38,989 nt of DNA from contig JBBDSV010000044.1 of assembly GCA_040904785.1 (NCBI GenBank), positions 1-38,989 of the forward strand, read 5' to 3'. How positions within the stretch are numbered: position 1 is the first letter of the stretch; every line of letters begins with the position of its first letter. Shown piece after piece: positions 1 to 8,053 of the stretch. This DNA comes from JBBDSV01 sp040904785. Its GTDB lineage: Bacteria; Actinomycetota; Nitriliruptoria; Nitriliruptorales; Nitriliruptoraceae. Both the position numbers and the translations under genes were made by a program. The notes under the pieces were generated by a model, which made no database searches, was not told the origin of the DNA, and worked only from the letters and a program-made list of their open reading frames with translations.

Positions 1-126
1 CCTCAGGACCGACGAGCACTGCGGGCATCGCAAGTAGAAGGACTGCCGCTCCTCGCTACCCACGGAGATCCTGAGGCGAATGCCGTCCCCGCAGCCGGTG
101 CAGGTCACGTCGTAGCGGGCAATCAC
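1..126 (-). CDS. Zinc-ribbon protein, N-terminal part (runs off the window)
   Basis: The first 42 codons of a gene continuing past base 1. The GTG start at 126 is preceded on the minus strand by AGGGGG eight bases upstream, a good ribosome binding site. The translation has a CxxC pair (CTGC, residues 9-12) and a second CxxC (CPQC, residues 34-37), the spacing of a small treble-clef or zinc-ribbon fold. Such folds usually bind one zinc and serve in nucleic-acid binding or as a small structural domain. The rest of the protein is outside the window, so the family cannot be named. It lies downstream of the tRNA gene and its terminator on the same strand and probably has its own promoter in 127-206. 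Confidence 0.6.
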   Translation of the reverse strand, partial: MIARYDVTCTGCGDGIRLRISVGSEERQSFYLRCPQCSSVLR

Positions 127-206
127 GGTCTACACCCCCTGACGCGCTCCTGGTGCCGTTGGATGGCCGTGACCATTCTGTGACCATCGCTCTATCCGGA
201 AAAGCA

Positions 207-230
207 GAAACCCCGCCGAAGCGGGGTTTC
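207..230 (-). terminator. Rho-independent terminator behind tRNA-Met
   Basis: A perfect 10-bp inverted repeat, gaaaccccgc and gcggggtttc, encloses a four-base loop. Read on the minus strand it is followed by a short T run (TGCTTTTCC). It starts five bases past the 3' end of the tRNA, so it probably ends the tRNA transcript and perhaps read-through from the UPF0182 gene. Confidence 0.8.
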
Positions 231-235
231 CGTAG

Positions 236-310
236 TAGCGGGGGCAGGATTTGAACCTGCGACCTCCGGGTTATGAGCCCGGCGAGCTGACCGAACTGCT
301 CCACCCCGCG
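236..310 (-). tRNA. tRNA-Met (CAT), initiator type
   Basis: A 75-nt cloverleaf folds on the minus strand, with anticodon CAT complementary to 273-275. The acceptor stem is CGCGGGG against CCCCGCT, so the first pair is an unpaired C1-U72. The anticodon stem is CCGGG/CCCGG and carries the three consecutive G-C pairs that mark initiator tRNA. The T arm reads GCAGG-TTCAAAT-CCTGC. Both features argue for fMet-tRNA rather than elongator Met. The CCA end is not encoded (ACT follows), so it must be added by nucleotidyltransferase. The gene sits 43 bp after the stop of the UPF0182 gene and five bases before a terminator hairpin. Confidence 0.95.
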
Positions 311-353
311 CCGTTGGTCGCCAAGGTACCGAGGCGGGCCGAGCTGTGCGAAC

Positions 354-3302
354 TCAGCTGCCGTTGGCCGACGACTGAGCATCGTCGTCGCCGGCGCCGC
401 CTGCTTCCTCGATCAACTCCTGATCCGTCGGGCCTTCCTCGGGGGTGACGAGCTCCTCGACGCTGATGCCCTGCGCTTCGGCCGCGCGCTCGAGCAGATC
501 ACGCGCCGCGCGAATCTCACGCTGATAGGCGGCGAGATCACCATCTCGCAGTGCGAGCTCGGCGCGCGCGAATGCCGACAGCGCGTCACGCAGCAGCGAT
601 TCGGGCACGGCCACCCCATCGTCGGTTGACGGGTCCGCGGGCGCGTCACCGCCGGTGACCGGGTCCGCGGCCGGATCGCGGGCCTCTTCTTCCGAGATCG
701 ACTCGGGCACGGCGATGCCGAGCAATTGGCCGAGCGCGCCGGCGAACGTGCGGTCGAACGCCGTGCGCTCCCCCATCACGAGCACGACCCGTGCGAGTTC
801 CGGAATCTGCGCCTGCGGGTTCTCGAGGAACAGCGGCTCGACGTAGAGGATCGAGTCGGCGATCGGCAGCACCTGCAGGTTGCCGCGGATCACGCTCGAC
901 CCTTCACGGTCGCGCAGCGTGATGTAGGCCGAGATGTCGTCATCCTGCTCGATGCGCGCCTGCGCCTGCGCCGGACCGAGCACCTGCTGGTCGGACGGGA
1001 ACCGCACCGCGAACAGGTCGTTGAGGAACTCGCCGTCGCTGCGGCCTGCAAGCCACGCGACCATGTTGGGCCGTTCGAGCGCGAGATACGGCTGGATGAG
1101 GACGAACTCCTCCGTCTCGGCGTTCGGCAGCCGCATGAGCAGGTAGTACGGGTTGAGGCGACGCTCGTTCGACCCACCGAAGTTCTGGATCGACGTTGCG
1201 TCGACGCCTTCATTGGCGGCGAAGGCCGGGTCGGCAGGGATGTCCCACTCGTCGGCACGGTTGTAGAACGCGCTCGCGGTGGGGATGTGATAGCTGGTGT
1301 AGAGATCCGACTGCAACCGGAACAGGTCCTGCGGGTAGCGGAAGTGCTCGCGCACCCGCTCGTCAGCGGCGTCGATCGGCTCGATCAACCCGGGGAACGT
1401 GCGTTCCCAGGCATCGAGGAGCGGATCGTCTTCTTCGACCCGGTACAGGGTGACTTCGCCGCTGTGCGCGTCGACCGTTGCCTTGACCGAGTTGCGGACG
1501 TAGTTGACCGGCACGCTGCGGTCACCGAGTTGCAGCAGCCGCCGTTCCGAGTACGGGTAGTAGAACGACGTCGTGTACGCGTCGATGATCCAGGTCACCC
1601 GCCCGTCCATCACGACCGGATAGGGCGCAGCATCGACCTCGAGGAACGGGGCGACTTCCTGCACGCGGCTGCGGACCTCGCGGTTGAAGATAATGCGCGA
1701 GTCATCGGTCAGCAGGCTCGTTAGCACGAGGTTGTAGTCACTGAAGCGCAGCGCAAAGGCGAGTCGGCGCCCGATACCCGAGATGCCCACGCCGCCGGTG
1801 CCCTCATACACGGTTGTGACCTGCGCCTGGCCGGCCGCTTCCTCGTAGTCGAGTTCATCGGCATCGGTGCGCACGAGCGAGTACGCCGGATTGCCCGACT
1901 CGCCGTAGTAGATGCCCGGTTCCTCGCTCGGCACGACCTCGTCTTCGCCGGCCGGCGGAATGTTCGAAGCGATGAAGACCGGCTGGCCTTCGGCATTGGC
2001 GGTATTGACCTGTGAGGCGACGACGCCGTATCCGTGCGTGTAGGTGATGTGGCGGTTCTGCCACGTGTCGGCTTCGGCTGGAAGCTCGGACAACTCACGT
2101 GTCGACAGCATCACCTGGCGGATCTCATCGTTGATGACGTAGCGGTCGATCGCGACATTGGTGAACTGGTAGTACGGGCGCAACGCCTGCAGCTCGCGGT
2201 AGGTCGTCTCCAGGACGTCAGGGTCCCAGAGGCGGATATTCCTCAGGGTGACGTCGTTGGCGAGCACGTCGGCTTGGTCGAGGTCGTTGGCGATGGAGAA
2301 ACCGTGCAAATCGATGTCCGCCAGCCCGTAGGCCGTACGCGTCGCCTCGAGGTTGCGCTCGATGAACACTTGTTCACGGGCGAGTTCCTGCGGATCGACG
2401 CGCAGGCGCTGGATTGCCGCCGGATAGGCGCCCTGCAGGATGATCGAGGAGACGACGAGCAGCCCGATGGCCGCGCCGGGCAGCACGAACCCGCTGCGAC
2501 GGATCGAGAACAGCACCAGGGCGATCGCGATGACCGACACGCCCATCAGCAGATACAGCGCGGGAAGCTCGGCGTTGACGTCGGTGTAGGACGCTCCGGT
2601 GACCGTGCCTCGCGGGGAGTAGTTGAGCTGGTAGCGGTCGAGCCAGTAGCCCCAGATCCGCACGGCGAGGATGGCGACGAGCAGAACGGACAGGTGCGCC
2701 TTGACGCTCGGCAGCAGCTTGTCACGCTCGGCCTCGGGGCGGATGCCGCCGAGCAGATAGTGGGCGCCCGCGGTCAGCAGCCCGGAGAGCACCAGCGAGG
2801 TGAACAGCCAGCCCTGCACGAGCGTGTGGAACGGAAGGTCGAAGAGATAGAACCCGATGTCGGTGTTGAACTGCGGGTCGGTGAAGCCGACTTCGGCGCC
2901 GTTGCGCCACAGCAAATACGTCTCCCACTGCGACCCCATCGCGATGCCCGACGTCACGCCGAACAGCACCGCGATCGCCACGATGAGCCAGGGCAGATAC
3001 GGGTCGGCCATGTCGCGGTACCGCTGAATCATCGCCTGTTGCGGTGTCGACGGAATGACGAACGGCCGCAACCGTCGCGCGAGCATGAGGTTGGCGTAGA
3101 TCAGCACGGCGAGTACGAGCCCGGTGGCCGCACCGAACAACACGCGCGTCGACAGCAGCGTCACGAATACGTCGCGATAGCCGCGCTCGTCGAACCACCA
3201 GAAGTCGGTCGCGAACACGGCGATGCGGTTGGCGCTGAACAACACCAACATCGCGCCGAGGATGACGACGAACCCGAGCCGTCGGCGGAGGAATTCACCC
3301 AC
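354..3302 (-). CDS. UPF0182 family large membrane protein
   Basis: About 982 aa. The N-terminal third has seven or so hydrophobic segments, starting right after FLRRRLG and including a conserved-looking FWWFDE stretch. A long extracytoplasmic domain and an acidic, helical C-terminal tail follow. This layout and length match UPF0182 (COG1615), widespread in Actinobacteria and cyanobacteria and of unknown function. The GTG at 3302 is preferred because GAGAGG lies eight bases upstream and the first membrane segment follows at once. An upstream GTG at 3359 would add 19 residues but has no ribosome binding site. It is transcribed towards the initiator tRNA gene and is divergent from the zincin at 3571. 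Confidence 0.9.
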   Translation of the reverse strand: MGEFLRRRLGFVVILGAMLVLFSANRIAVFATDFWWFDERGYRDVFVTLLSTRVLFGAATGLVLAVLIYANLMLARRLRPFVIPSTPQQAMIQRYRDMADPYLPWLIVAIAVLFGVTSGIAMGSQWETYLLWRNGAEVGFTDPQFNTDIGFYLFDLPFHTLVQGWLFTSLVLSGLLTAGAHYLLGGIRPEAERDKLLPSVKAHLSVLLVAILAVRIWGYWLDRYQLNYSPRGTVTGASYTDVNAELPALYLLMGVSVIAIALVLFSIRRSGFVLPGAAIGLLVVSSIILQGAYPAAIQRLRVDPQELAREQVFIERNLEATRTAYGLADIDLHGFSIANDLDQADVLANDVTLRNIRLWDPDVLETTYRELQALRPYYQFTNVAIDRYVINDEIRQVMLSTRELSELPAEADTWQNRHITYTHGYGVVASQVNTANAEGQPVFIASNIPPAGEDEVVPSEEPGIYYGESGNPAYSLVRTDADELDYEEAAGQAQVTTVYEGTGGVGISGIGRRLAFALRFSDYNLVLTSLLTDDSRIIFNREVRSRVQEVAPFLEVDAAPYPVVMDGRVTWIIDAYTTSFYYPYSERRLLQLGDRSVPVNYVRNSVKATVDAHSGEVTLYRVEEDDPLLDAWERTFPGLIEPIDAADERVREHFRYPQDLFRLQSDLYTSYHIPTASAFYNRADEWDIPADPAFAANEGVDATSIQNFGGSNERRLNPYYLLMRLPNAETEEFVLIQPYLALERPNMVAWLAGRSDGEFLNDLFAVRFPSDQQVLGPAQAQARIEQDDDISAYITLRDREGSSVIRGNLQVLPIADSILYVEPLFLENPQAQIPELARVVLVMGERTAFDRTFAGALGQLLGIAVPESISEEEARDPAADPVTGGDAPADPSTDDGVAVPESLLRDALSAFARAELALRDGDLAAYQREIRAARDLLERAAEAQGISVEELVTPEEGPTDQELIEEAGGAGDDDAQSSANGS

Positions 3303-3570
3303 GAATGCAGCCTCTCGTTGCCGGGACGGGTCGTGGTGGAACGCGGCTATCGCGGCCACAGTGCGCCATCTCGCGCCAAGCTCATGCCGCGAATGGCGTG
3401 TCCCGGACGTGCGGCGAGGCTACCGGTCCATCCCGGTCACGCGCGCGGCGATCACAACACCCGATACAGGACGGCCAGCCGGATCTGCGTGCCAGCGCCG
3501 CACGACCCTGTCATGCCTCGGGTCGACGTCGTACCGTGGCCCGGACCCGCCGCGACGGACGAGGATGGCC

Positions 3571-4995
3571 GTGTCCGACCCATCGACGCCTGACGATCCG
3601 TTCGAGGGCCTGCCACCGGAGCTTCGCGCGCTATTCGCCCAGCTGGGCGGCGGTGACGCCGCACGGCTCGCAGCACACGTCTCGGCGGCGATGTCGGCGA
3701 CCCGTCGCGCCACAGACGGGCCGGTCGATTTCGCGCTCGCCGAACGTGTTGCCCGTGACGTCGCCGCATCCGGCGATCGGCCCGCGACCGCCGAGGAATC
3801 ACGGCGCGCCCACGAAGCGTTGACGCTTGCCGAACACTGGCTTGACGACACCGGACTGCCGTCGCCGCCCGATGCCGGCCGGCTTGTCGTCGCCTCGCGC
3901 ACCGATTGGTTGACGGCGGCGATTCCGGCGCTGCGGCCACTGATCGAACCGGTGGCGCGTGCGTCAGTCAACGCAATGGTCGCGCTCGCCCGCGAGCAGT
4001 TGACCGACGTCGACGCCGACAGCCTCGCCTCGCTGGGCATCGAGCTTCCCGAGGGCTTCGCCGACGTGCTCGCCCAACTCGCCCAAGGCGACGTGGGACA
4101 GATGCTGCGTCCAGCGGCGGCGGCGATGGCCGGGCTGCAGGCGGGCCAGATCGTCGGGCAGCTCTCGCGGCAGCTGCACGGTCAGTACGACCTCGGCGTG
4201 CCGACCGCCCCCGCCGGACAGGCCTACGTCCTCGCCGTCAACGTCACCGAGACGTTCGACGGCTACGACCTCGATGAGACCGAGGTCGCAATCATGGTCG
4301 CCGTCACCGAAGCGGCGCATCGCCGGGTGTTCCATGCCGTCGGATGGCTCGCCTCCCACACCAACGACCTCGTCGCCGAGTTCGCGCGAGGCACCCACGT
4401 CGACGCAGACCGGCTCGACGCGCTTTCCGACGAACTGCTCATGAGCGTCGACCCGGACGATCCCGACGCGCTGCGCGCGGCGATGGAGAAGGCGGCACAG
4501 TTCCGCCTCGAGCCCACCGATGCGCAGCGCCGCGTGCTCGAACGCCTCCAGACGGTGGTGTGCGTCACCGACGCATGGGCGCGCCTGGAAGCACGCCGTG
4601 CGGTCGGGGCTCGCCTGCCGGCGCGCGACCGCATCGAGGAGGTGCTACGAAGGCGCCGGGCGACGCGAGGCGATGGCGAGGAGCTCTTGACCGCCCTGCT
4701 CGGCCTCGACCTGCGGCCCGCCGACGAATCACTCGGCGACGTGTTCGTCGTCACCGTCGACGACACGCTCGGGCCGTCGGGATTGCGCCAGGTCCTCGCA
4801 CATCCCGAGAACCTTCCCGACGGCGACGAACTGCGCGACCCGGCACGCTGGCTGACGCGGATGGCGACGTCCACCGAGATTCCCGAAGATCTCACCCAAC
4901 TATTCGCCGACCTCGGCGACGCTCCGGTGGAAGCCAGTGCCGAGGAACGGACCGCGCGGCCCGACAAGGACGACGACGGTCACGGGGCGGGGTGA
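3571..4995 (+). CDS. DUF2342/TIGR03624-type zincin-like protein
   Basis: About 474 aa. It resembles the actinobacterial zincin-like family (PF10103, DUF2342; TIGR03624), annotated as putative zinc-dependent metalloproteases or hydrolases. Recognition is by overall pattern: an acidic N-terminus, the GQIVGQLS-type helix, a central EAAHRRVF segment and a C-terminal HPENLP stretch. The helix expected to hold HExxH reads TEAAH (residues 246-250), so the first His is replaced. As I recall this is usual in the subfamily, so peptidase activity is uncertain. The GTG at 3571 has GACGAGG six bases upstream; an ATG at 3565 abuts that site directly. The 3' end overlaps the convergent YgjP-like gene by 16 bp. 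The acidic C-terminal tail is probably disordered. Confidence 0.75.
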   Translation: MSDPSTPDDPFEGLPPELRALFAQLGGGDAARLAAHVSAAMSATRRATDGPVDFALAERVARDVAASGDRPATAEESRRAHEALTLAEHWLDDTGLPSPPDAGRLVVASRTDWLTAAIPALRPLIEPVARASVNAMVALAREQLTDVDADSLASLGIELPEGFADVLAQLAQGDVGQMLRPAAAAMAGLQAGQIVGQLSRQLHGQYDLGVPTAPAGQAYVLAVNVTETFDGYDLDETEVAIMVAVTEAAHRRVFHAVGWLASHTNDLVAEFARGTHVDADRLDALSDELLMSVDPDDPDALRAAMEKAAQFRLEPTDAQRRVLERLQTVVCVTDAWARLEARRAVGARLPARDRIEEVLRRRRATRGDGEELLTALLGLDLRPADESLGDVFVVTVDDTLGPSGLRQVLAHPENLPDGDELRDPARWLTRMATSTEIPEDLTQLFADLGDAPVEASAEERTARPDKDDDGHGAG

Positions 4996-5579
4996 TCCGC
5001 AGTGTCGGCGTCAACCGCCGGCCCTCGCGTTCCCGCGTCGTGCCACGCGGATGCGCCGAGCATTCCCGCGGCGTGTCCGGCGAGCCAACCGCGTGCCCAG
5101 TCGGCATGTTCGTGCCGTGCGACGAGGCGGGCGAAGTCGGCGCCGTGGTCGGGATGCCGCAAGTGCGCGAGTTCATGGATGATGACGTGATCGAGCACCG
5201 CATCGGGTGCCGACGCGAGCGCGCTGCTGATTCGGATCGTTCCGTCGGCCGACGAACATGACCCATGCTGGCGGGACATGCGCGACGACCAGGTGACCGC
5301 AGTCGGCCGCACCCCGTCGACGTAGCGATCCGCGAGTCGCTCGGCGCGCGCCCGCAGGTGATCGTCTCCGCCCCGTGCCGCGGCGCGCCCGGCACCGAGG
5401 ACGCGACGGACCAGTCGCGCGATCGTCGCCTCGGCCTCATCGTCAGGCATCGCGGCGGGAAGCCGGATGACAAGTGTGCCATCGCGTGCCGCAGCACTGG
5501 CCGTGCGACGCCGACGGGTCGAGCGATGGATCTCGAGCGGGGGTCGATCGCCGCTCGCCATGCGGTATTCGATGGCCAT
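4980..5579 (-). CDS. YgjP/SprT-like zinc metallopeptidase
   Basis: A 199-aa protein of the YgjP (DUF45, SprT-like, M48-related) family. HELAH at residues 135-139 is the gluzincin HExxH helix, and H145 in the following HPDHGADF stretch is the usual third-ligand region. E. coli YgjP is a metal-dependent hydrolase of poorly known substrate. The ATG at 5579 has GAGGAGG four bases upstream; an in-frame start seven codons earlier would place that site inside the gene. It converges on the zincin-like gene with a 16-bp overlap, so the two probably have opposing transcripts at their ends. No signal peptide is visible, so it is probably cytoplasmic. Confidence 0.85.
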   Translation of the reverse strand: MAIEYRMASGDRPPLEIHRSTRRRRTASAAARDGTLVIRLPAAMPDDEAEATIARLVRRVLGAGRAAARGGDDHLRARAERLADRYVDGVRPTAVTWSSRMSRQHGSCSSADGTIRISSALASAPDAVLDHVIIHELAHLRHPDHGADFARLVARHEHADWARGWLAGHAAGMLGASAWHDAGTRGPAVDADTADHPAP

Positions 5580-6074
5580 CACGCCTCCTCGCCGCGCCAA
5601 GGATGCCGCACCGGCGACACCTGCGTGGACGTACCGGGACGCGAGTGGCGGCGGCGCGGATCACCCCACCAATGGTCGCGCGATCAGTGCACACCCGGGC
5701 GCGAAACGCTGGAAACAGTCCGATCCACACGGTGTGGACGGCCTGTGGACCCCGGCAGCACGACGGACCCGCCGCCGACCTGCGGAAATGCGCAACGCCG
5801 CCCACGTGGCGATGATCGCCGTTCCCGCCCGTCCACACGGTTTCCACACGTTCACGCCGATCGTCCCCAGGCCCTGTGGATAAGTCGATCGACAGGCGGC
5901 GCGGCGGCGGCGTACGGTCCTCAGCGATCCCCAGCGACGGCGACGCGGTGTGACGCTCCACGGGGAAGGGAGCGGACGCATCGGCGCCGACGCTGGGGAT
6001 CGTTCGTCGGTCCCCGGACCCGACGGGCACGTTACGCTCGTCAACGGCCCGCCGACCATCGGGAAGGTCCCGCC
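5580..6074. other. Gene-free stretch between YgjP-like and HAD genes
   Basis: No convincing coding potential was found: long frames across it lack ribosome binding sites and recognisable domains. It separates two divergently transcribed genes, so it must hold both promoters. Its distinctive content is the cluster of DnaA-box-like sequences at 5721-5883, listed separately. A TACGGT at 5914-5919 and a TACGCT near 6033 are possible -10 elements for the plus-strand gene, but neither has a clear -35. Confidence 0.6.
5721..5883. promoter_or_regulatory. Cluster of six DnaA-box-like sequences
   Basis: Six nonamers ending in TCCACA occur within 163 bp. On the minus strand, 5875-5883 reads TTATCCACA, a perfect bacterial DnaA box. 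5840-5848 reads GTTTCCACA on the plus strand, one change from TTTTCCACA. Weaker ones are 5721-5729 (CGATCCACA, plus), 5829-5837 (CCGTCCACA, plus), 5733-5741 (CCGTCCACA, minus) and 5744-5752 (GGGTCCACA, minus). The first two of the cluster form a perfect inverted repeat, TCCACAC-G-GTGTGGA, at 5724-5738. Clusters like this occur at oriC and at DnaA-titrating or regulatory loci. No dnaA, dnaN, gyrB or rpmH gene is nearby and no AT-rich unwinding region is evident. Confidence 0.55.
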
Positions 6075-6884
6075 ATGACCGACGCCTCGGGCGCCGCGTT
6101 CTTCGATCTCGACCGCACGCTCATCAGTGGCTCGTCGACGTTCACCTTCGGGCTGACCGCCTGGCGGCACGGACTGCTGCCGGGTCGCGTCCTGGCCGTC
6201 GATGCCGCCCAGGCGGCGGCGTTCAAGCTCTTCGGTGCTACCGACGAACGCTCGGCGTCGATCCGCGATCGCATCCTGCAGGCCGTGGAAGGCATCGCGC
6301 GCGACGACCTACTCGCCCTCAATGAGGAGATCATCCCCCAGCTGCTCGAACGGGTGCGCCCAGAGTCCCGCGGGCTGGTCGACATGCATCACGAGGCCGG
6401 ACGGGATTGCTGGATGGTCTCCGCGTCACCGCAGGAGATGGTTGCGCCGCTCGCCGCGTCGCTCGGCATGGAAGGCGGCATCGGCACGCGCCCCGAGGTT
6501 GTCGACGGCCGCTACACGGGCCGGATCGACGGTCCGTTCGTCTACGGCGAGGGAAAGGCCGAGGCGGTGGCCAAGATTGTGGCTGAACGCGGCTACGACC
6601 TGCGGCTGTGTTACGCCTACAGCGATTCGGCGTCCGACCTGCCGATGATGGAGATGGTCGGCCATCCCGTTGCGGTCAATCCCGACGGGCCGTTACAGGC
6701 CGTCGCCCACCAGCGTGGCTGGCCGATCGTGATCTTCGCCCGACGCACCAAGCAGGTCGTCAAGACGACCACCGCGATCGCGGGCGCGGCGGCGGTGGCG
6801 ACAACGACGTACGCGATGGGGCGCCGCCATGGCCGCATCTCGTCGCAAGCGAAACGTGCGCGGCGGCTGTTGCGGCTGCCGTGA
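6075..6884 (+). CDS. HAD-IB family phosphatase (SerB-like)
   Basis: A 269-aa haloacid dehalogenase-type hydrolase of the HAD-IB group (TIGR01490-like), related to phosphoserine phosphatase. Motif I is DLDRT (D11 nucleophile, D13 acid/base), motif II lies in MVSAS (S116 or S118), motif III is K161, and motif IV is DSASD (D184, D188), so all catalytic residues are present. The helical cap between motifs I and II is of C1 type. The substrate is unknown; family members act on phosphoserine and other small phosphomonoesters. The ATG has GGAAGG eight bases upstream. The C-terminus ends in a hydrophobic Ala/Thr-rich stretch and a basic tail that could touch the membrane. Its stop overlaps the Fic start (GTGA, 6881-6884), so the two are probably translationally coupled. 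Confidence 0.88.
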   Translation: MTDASGAAFFDLDRTLISGSSTFTFGLTAWRHGLLPGRVLAVDAAQAAAFKLFGATDERSASIRDRILQAVEGIARDDLLALNEEIIPQLLERVRPESRGLVDMHHEAGRDCWMVSASPQEMVAPLAASLGMEGGIGTRPEVVDGRYTGRIDGPFVYGEGKAEAVAKIVAERGYDLRLCYAYSDSASDLPMMEMVGHPVAVNPDGPLQAVAHQRGWPIVIFARRTKQVVKTTTAIAGAAAVATTTYAMGRRHGRISSQAKRARRLLRLP

Positions 6885-8053
6885 ACCTGCTCGCGCACGC
6901 AGACGATCCTCCGCACCCGTATCTGGCGACGCTGCTCGCCGACGCCCACGCGCTCGTGGCCGCCGTGCATGCGGGGCATCCCACACGCGTCGACGTCGAT
7001 GACGCCCGCACCGCGTCCCTGCGTGCGACGCTGCTGCTCGACGGCAGCGATGTCGACGATGCGACGATCGCGGCGGTTGAACGTCAGCCACCTGGTGGCG
7101 CGGGCGGGCATCAGGCTGCGATGCCGGCGGGTGTTGGAAGCTGGCTCGATGCGCTCGGCACACAGTCCATTGACGACGACACCGCGGCCGAGATCGGGGC
7201 ACGCGAGATCCGCGGGGCCGCGGCGGCGTTCGATGCCGATGACCTCGCCGCACCGCTCCGCGAATCACCGCGCGAGGCGCTGCAGCAGCTGCACGGCCGG
7301 CTCGTGGCCGAACTCGTCGACCCGTCCGGTCATGGCGCACTGCGCACGACCGACCAAGCCGTTCTGGACACCTCCGTCGGTCGGGTCGTGTACTACCCGG
7401 TCGATCCGGCCGCGATCGAGTCCGCACTCGACGCGTTGGCGCGGTGGCTCACGGCGAGCACGCGTCGTCCGTTCATCACCGCGGGACTCGTGCACCTCGA
7501 GTTGCTCCGCATCCATCCGTTCGAGTCGGCCAACGGCCGGCTGGCGCGGGCAGCGGCACGCCTCTTGTTGCGCGCCGAAGGCAACGATCCGTATCGTCTT
7601 GCCCAGCCCGAAATCGCCCTGGCGGCGAACCGGCTCACCTACCACGAACGGCTCGCCGCGACCCTGCGTCGCCGCGAGCCGTCGCGGTGGCTCGAGTTGT
7701 GGCTCGAAGCCCTGACTGCGGGGCTGGCCGCGCAGGCACGGCGCCTCGGACAGATCGATGTCGACGTCGCCGATCGCGCACGGGCATTCGTCCGTCAGCG
7801 GCGTGCGCGCGGTGACGATGCCGCACAGACGTTCTCCATCGCCGACTACCGCCAAAACGCCGGCGTCGATCGGGATCAGGCGGAGGCCGACCTTGCCGCA
7901 CTCCTGCTCGCCGGCCACGTCGACCGGGTGCTCGGCACCTCGGGCCTGCGATTCGTCATTCGTGACACGGCCGGCGCGGGCGCCGACGAACGGTCGATCC
8001 AGGCGTCGAGAATCAGTCCTCCTCGGACGTCTGCGGGAACACCACCCCGATGA
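6881..8053 (+). CDS. Fic domain protein with atypical active-site motif
   Basis: A 390-aa Fic-fold protein. Fic enzymes usually move AMP, or another phospho-group, onto a protein hydroxyl. The active loop reads HPFESANGRLAR from residue 212. His, Asn, Gly and Arg match the HPFx(D/E)GNGRxxR consensus, but the metal-binding acidic residue is Ser and the next Gly is Ala. TLLLDG at residues 50-55 resembles the N-terminal inhibitory helix (S/T)xxxE(G/N) with Asp for Glu. The C-terminal 90 residues look like a winged helix (FSIADYRQNAGV onward). The GTG start overlaps the HAD stop, giving a two-gene operon. The 3' end overlaps the convergent antiporter gene by 41 bp. The target and chemistry are unknown. 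Confidence 0.85.
   Translation: MNLLAHADDPPHPYLATLLADAHALVAAVHAGHPTRVDVDDARTASLRATLLLDGSDVDDATIAAVERQPPGGAGGHQAAMPAGVGSWLDALGTQSIDDDTAAEIGAREIRGAAAAFDADDLAAPLRESPREALQQLHGRLVAELVDPSGHGALRTTDQAVLDTSVGRVVYYPVDPAAIESALDALARWLTASTRRPFITAGLVHLELLRIHPFESANGRLARAAARLLLRAEGNDPYRLAQPEIALAANRLTYHERLAATLRRREPSRWLELWLEALTAGLAAQARRLGQIDVDVADRARAFVRQRRARGDDAAQTFSIADYRQNAGVDRDQAEADLAALLLAGHVDRVLGTSGLRFVIRDTAGAGADERSIQASRISPPRTSAGTPPR

Noticed and set aside
726..1724. Long plus-strand frame of 332 codons inside the UPF0182 gene
   Set aside because: It is antisense to a well-supported gene, Arg/Asp/Val-rich as expected of a mirrored GC-rich frame, with no ribosome binding site or domain.
2034..3593. 519-codon plus-strand frame antisense to UPF0182
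   Set aside because: Composition (repeated H, R, Q, D runs) is typical of a shadow frame in GC-rich DNA, and it matches no known protein pattern.
5721..5883. Firm call of this region as oriC
   Set aside because: No dnaA, dnaN or other origin-linked gene and no AT-rich unwinding element are seen, so only a DnaA-box cluster is claimed.
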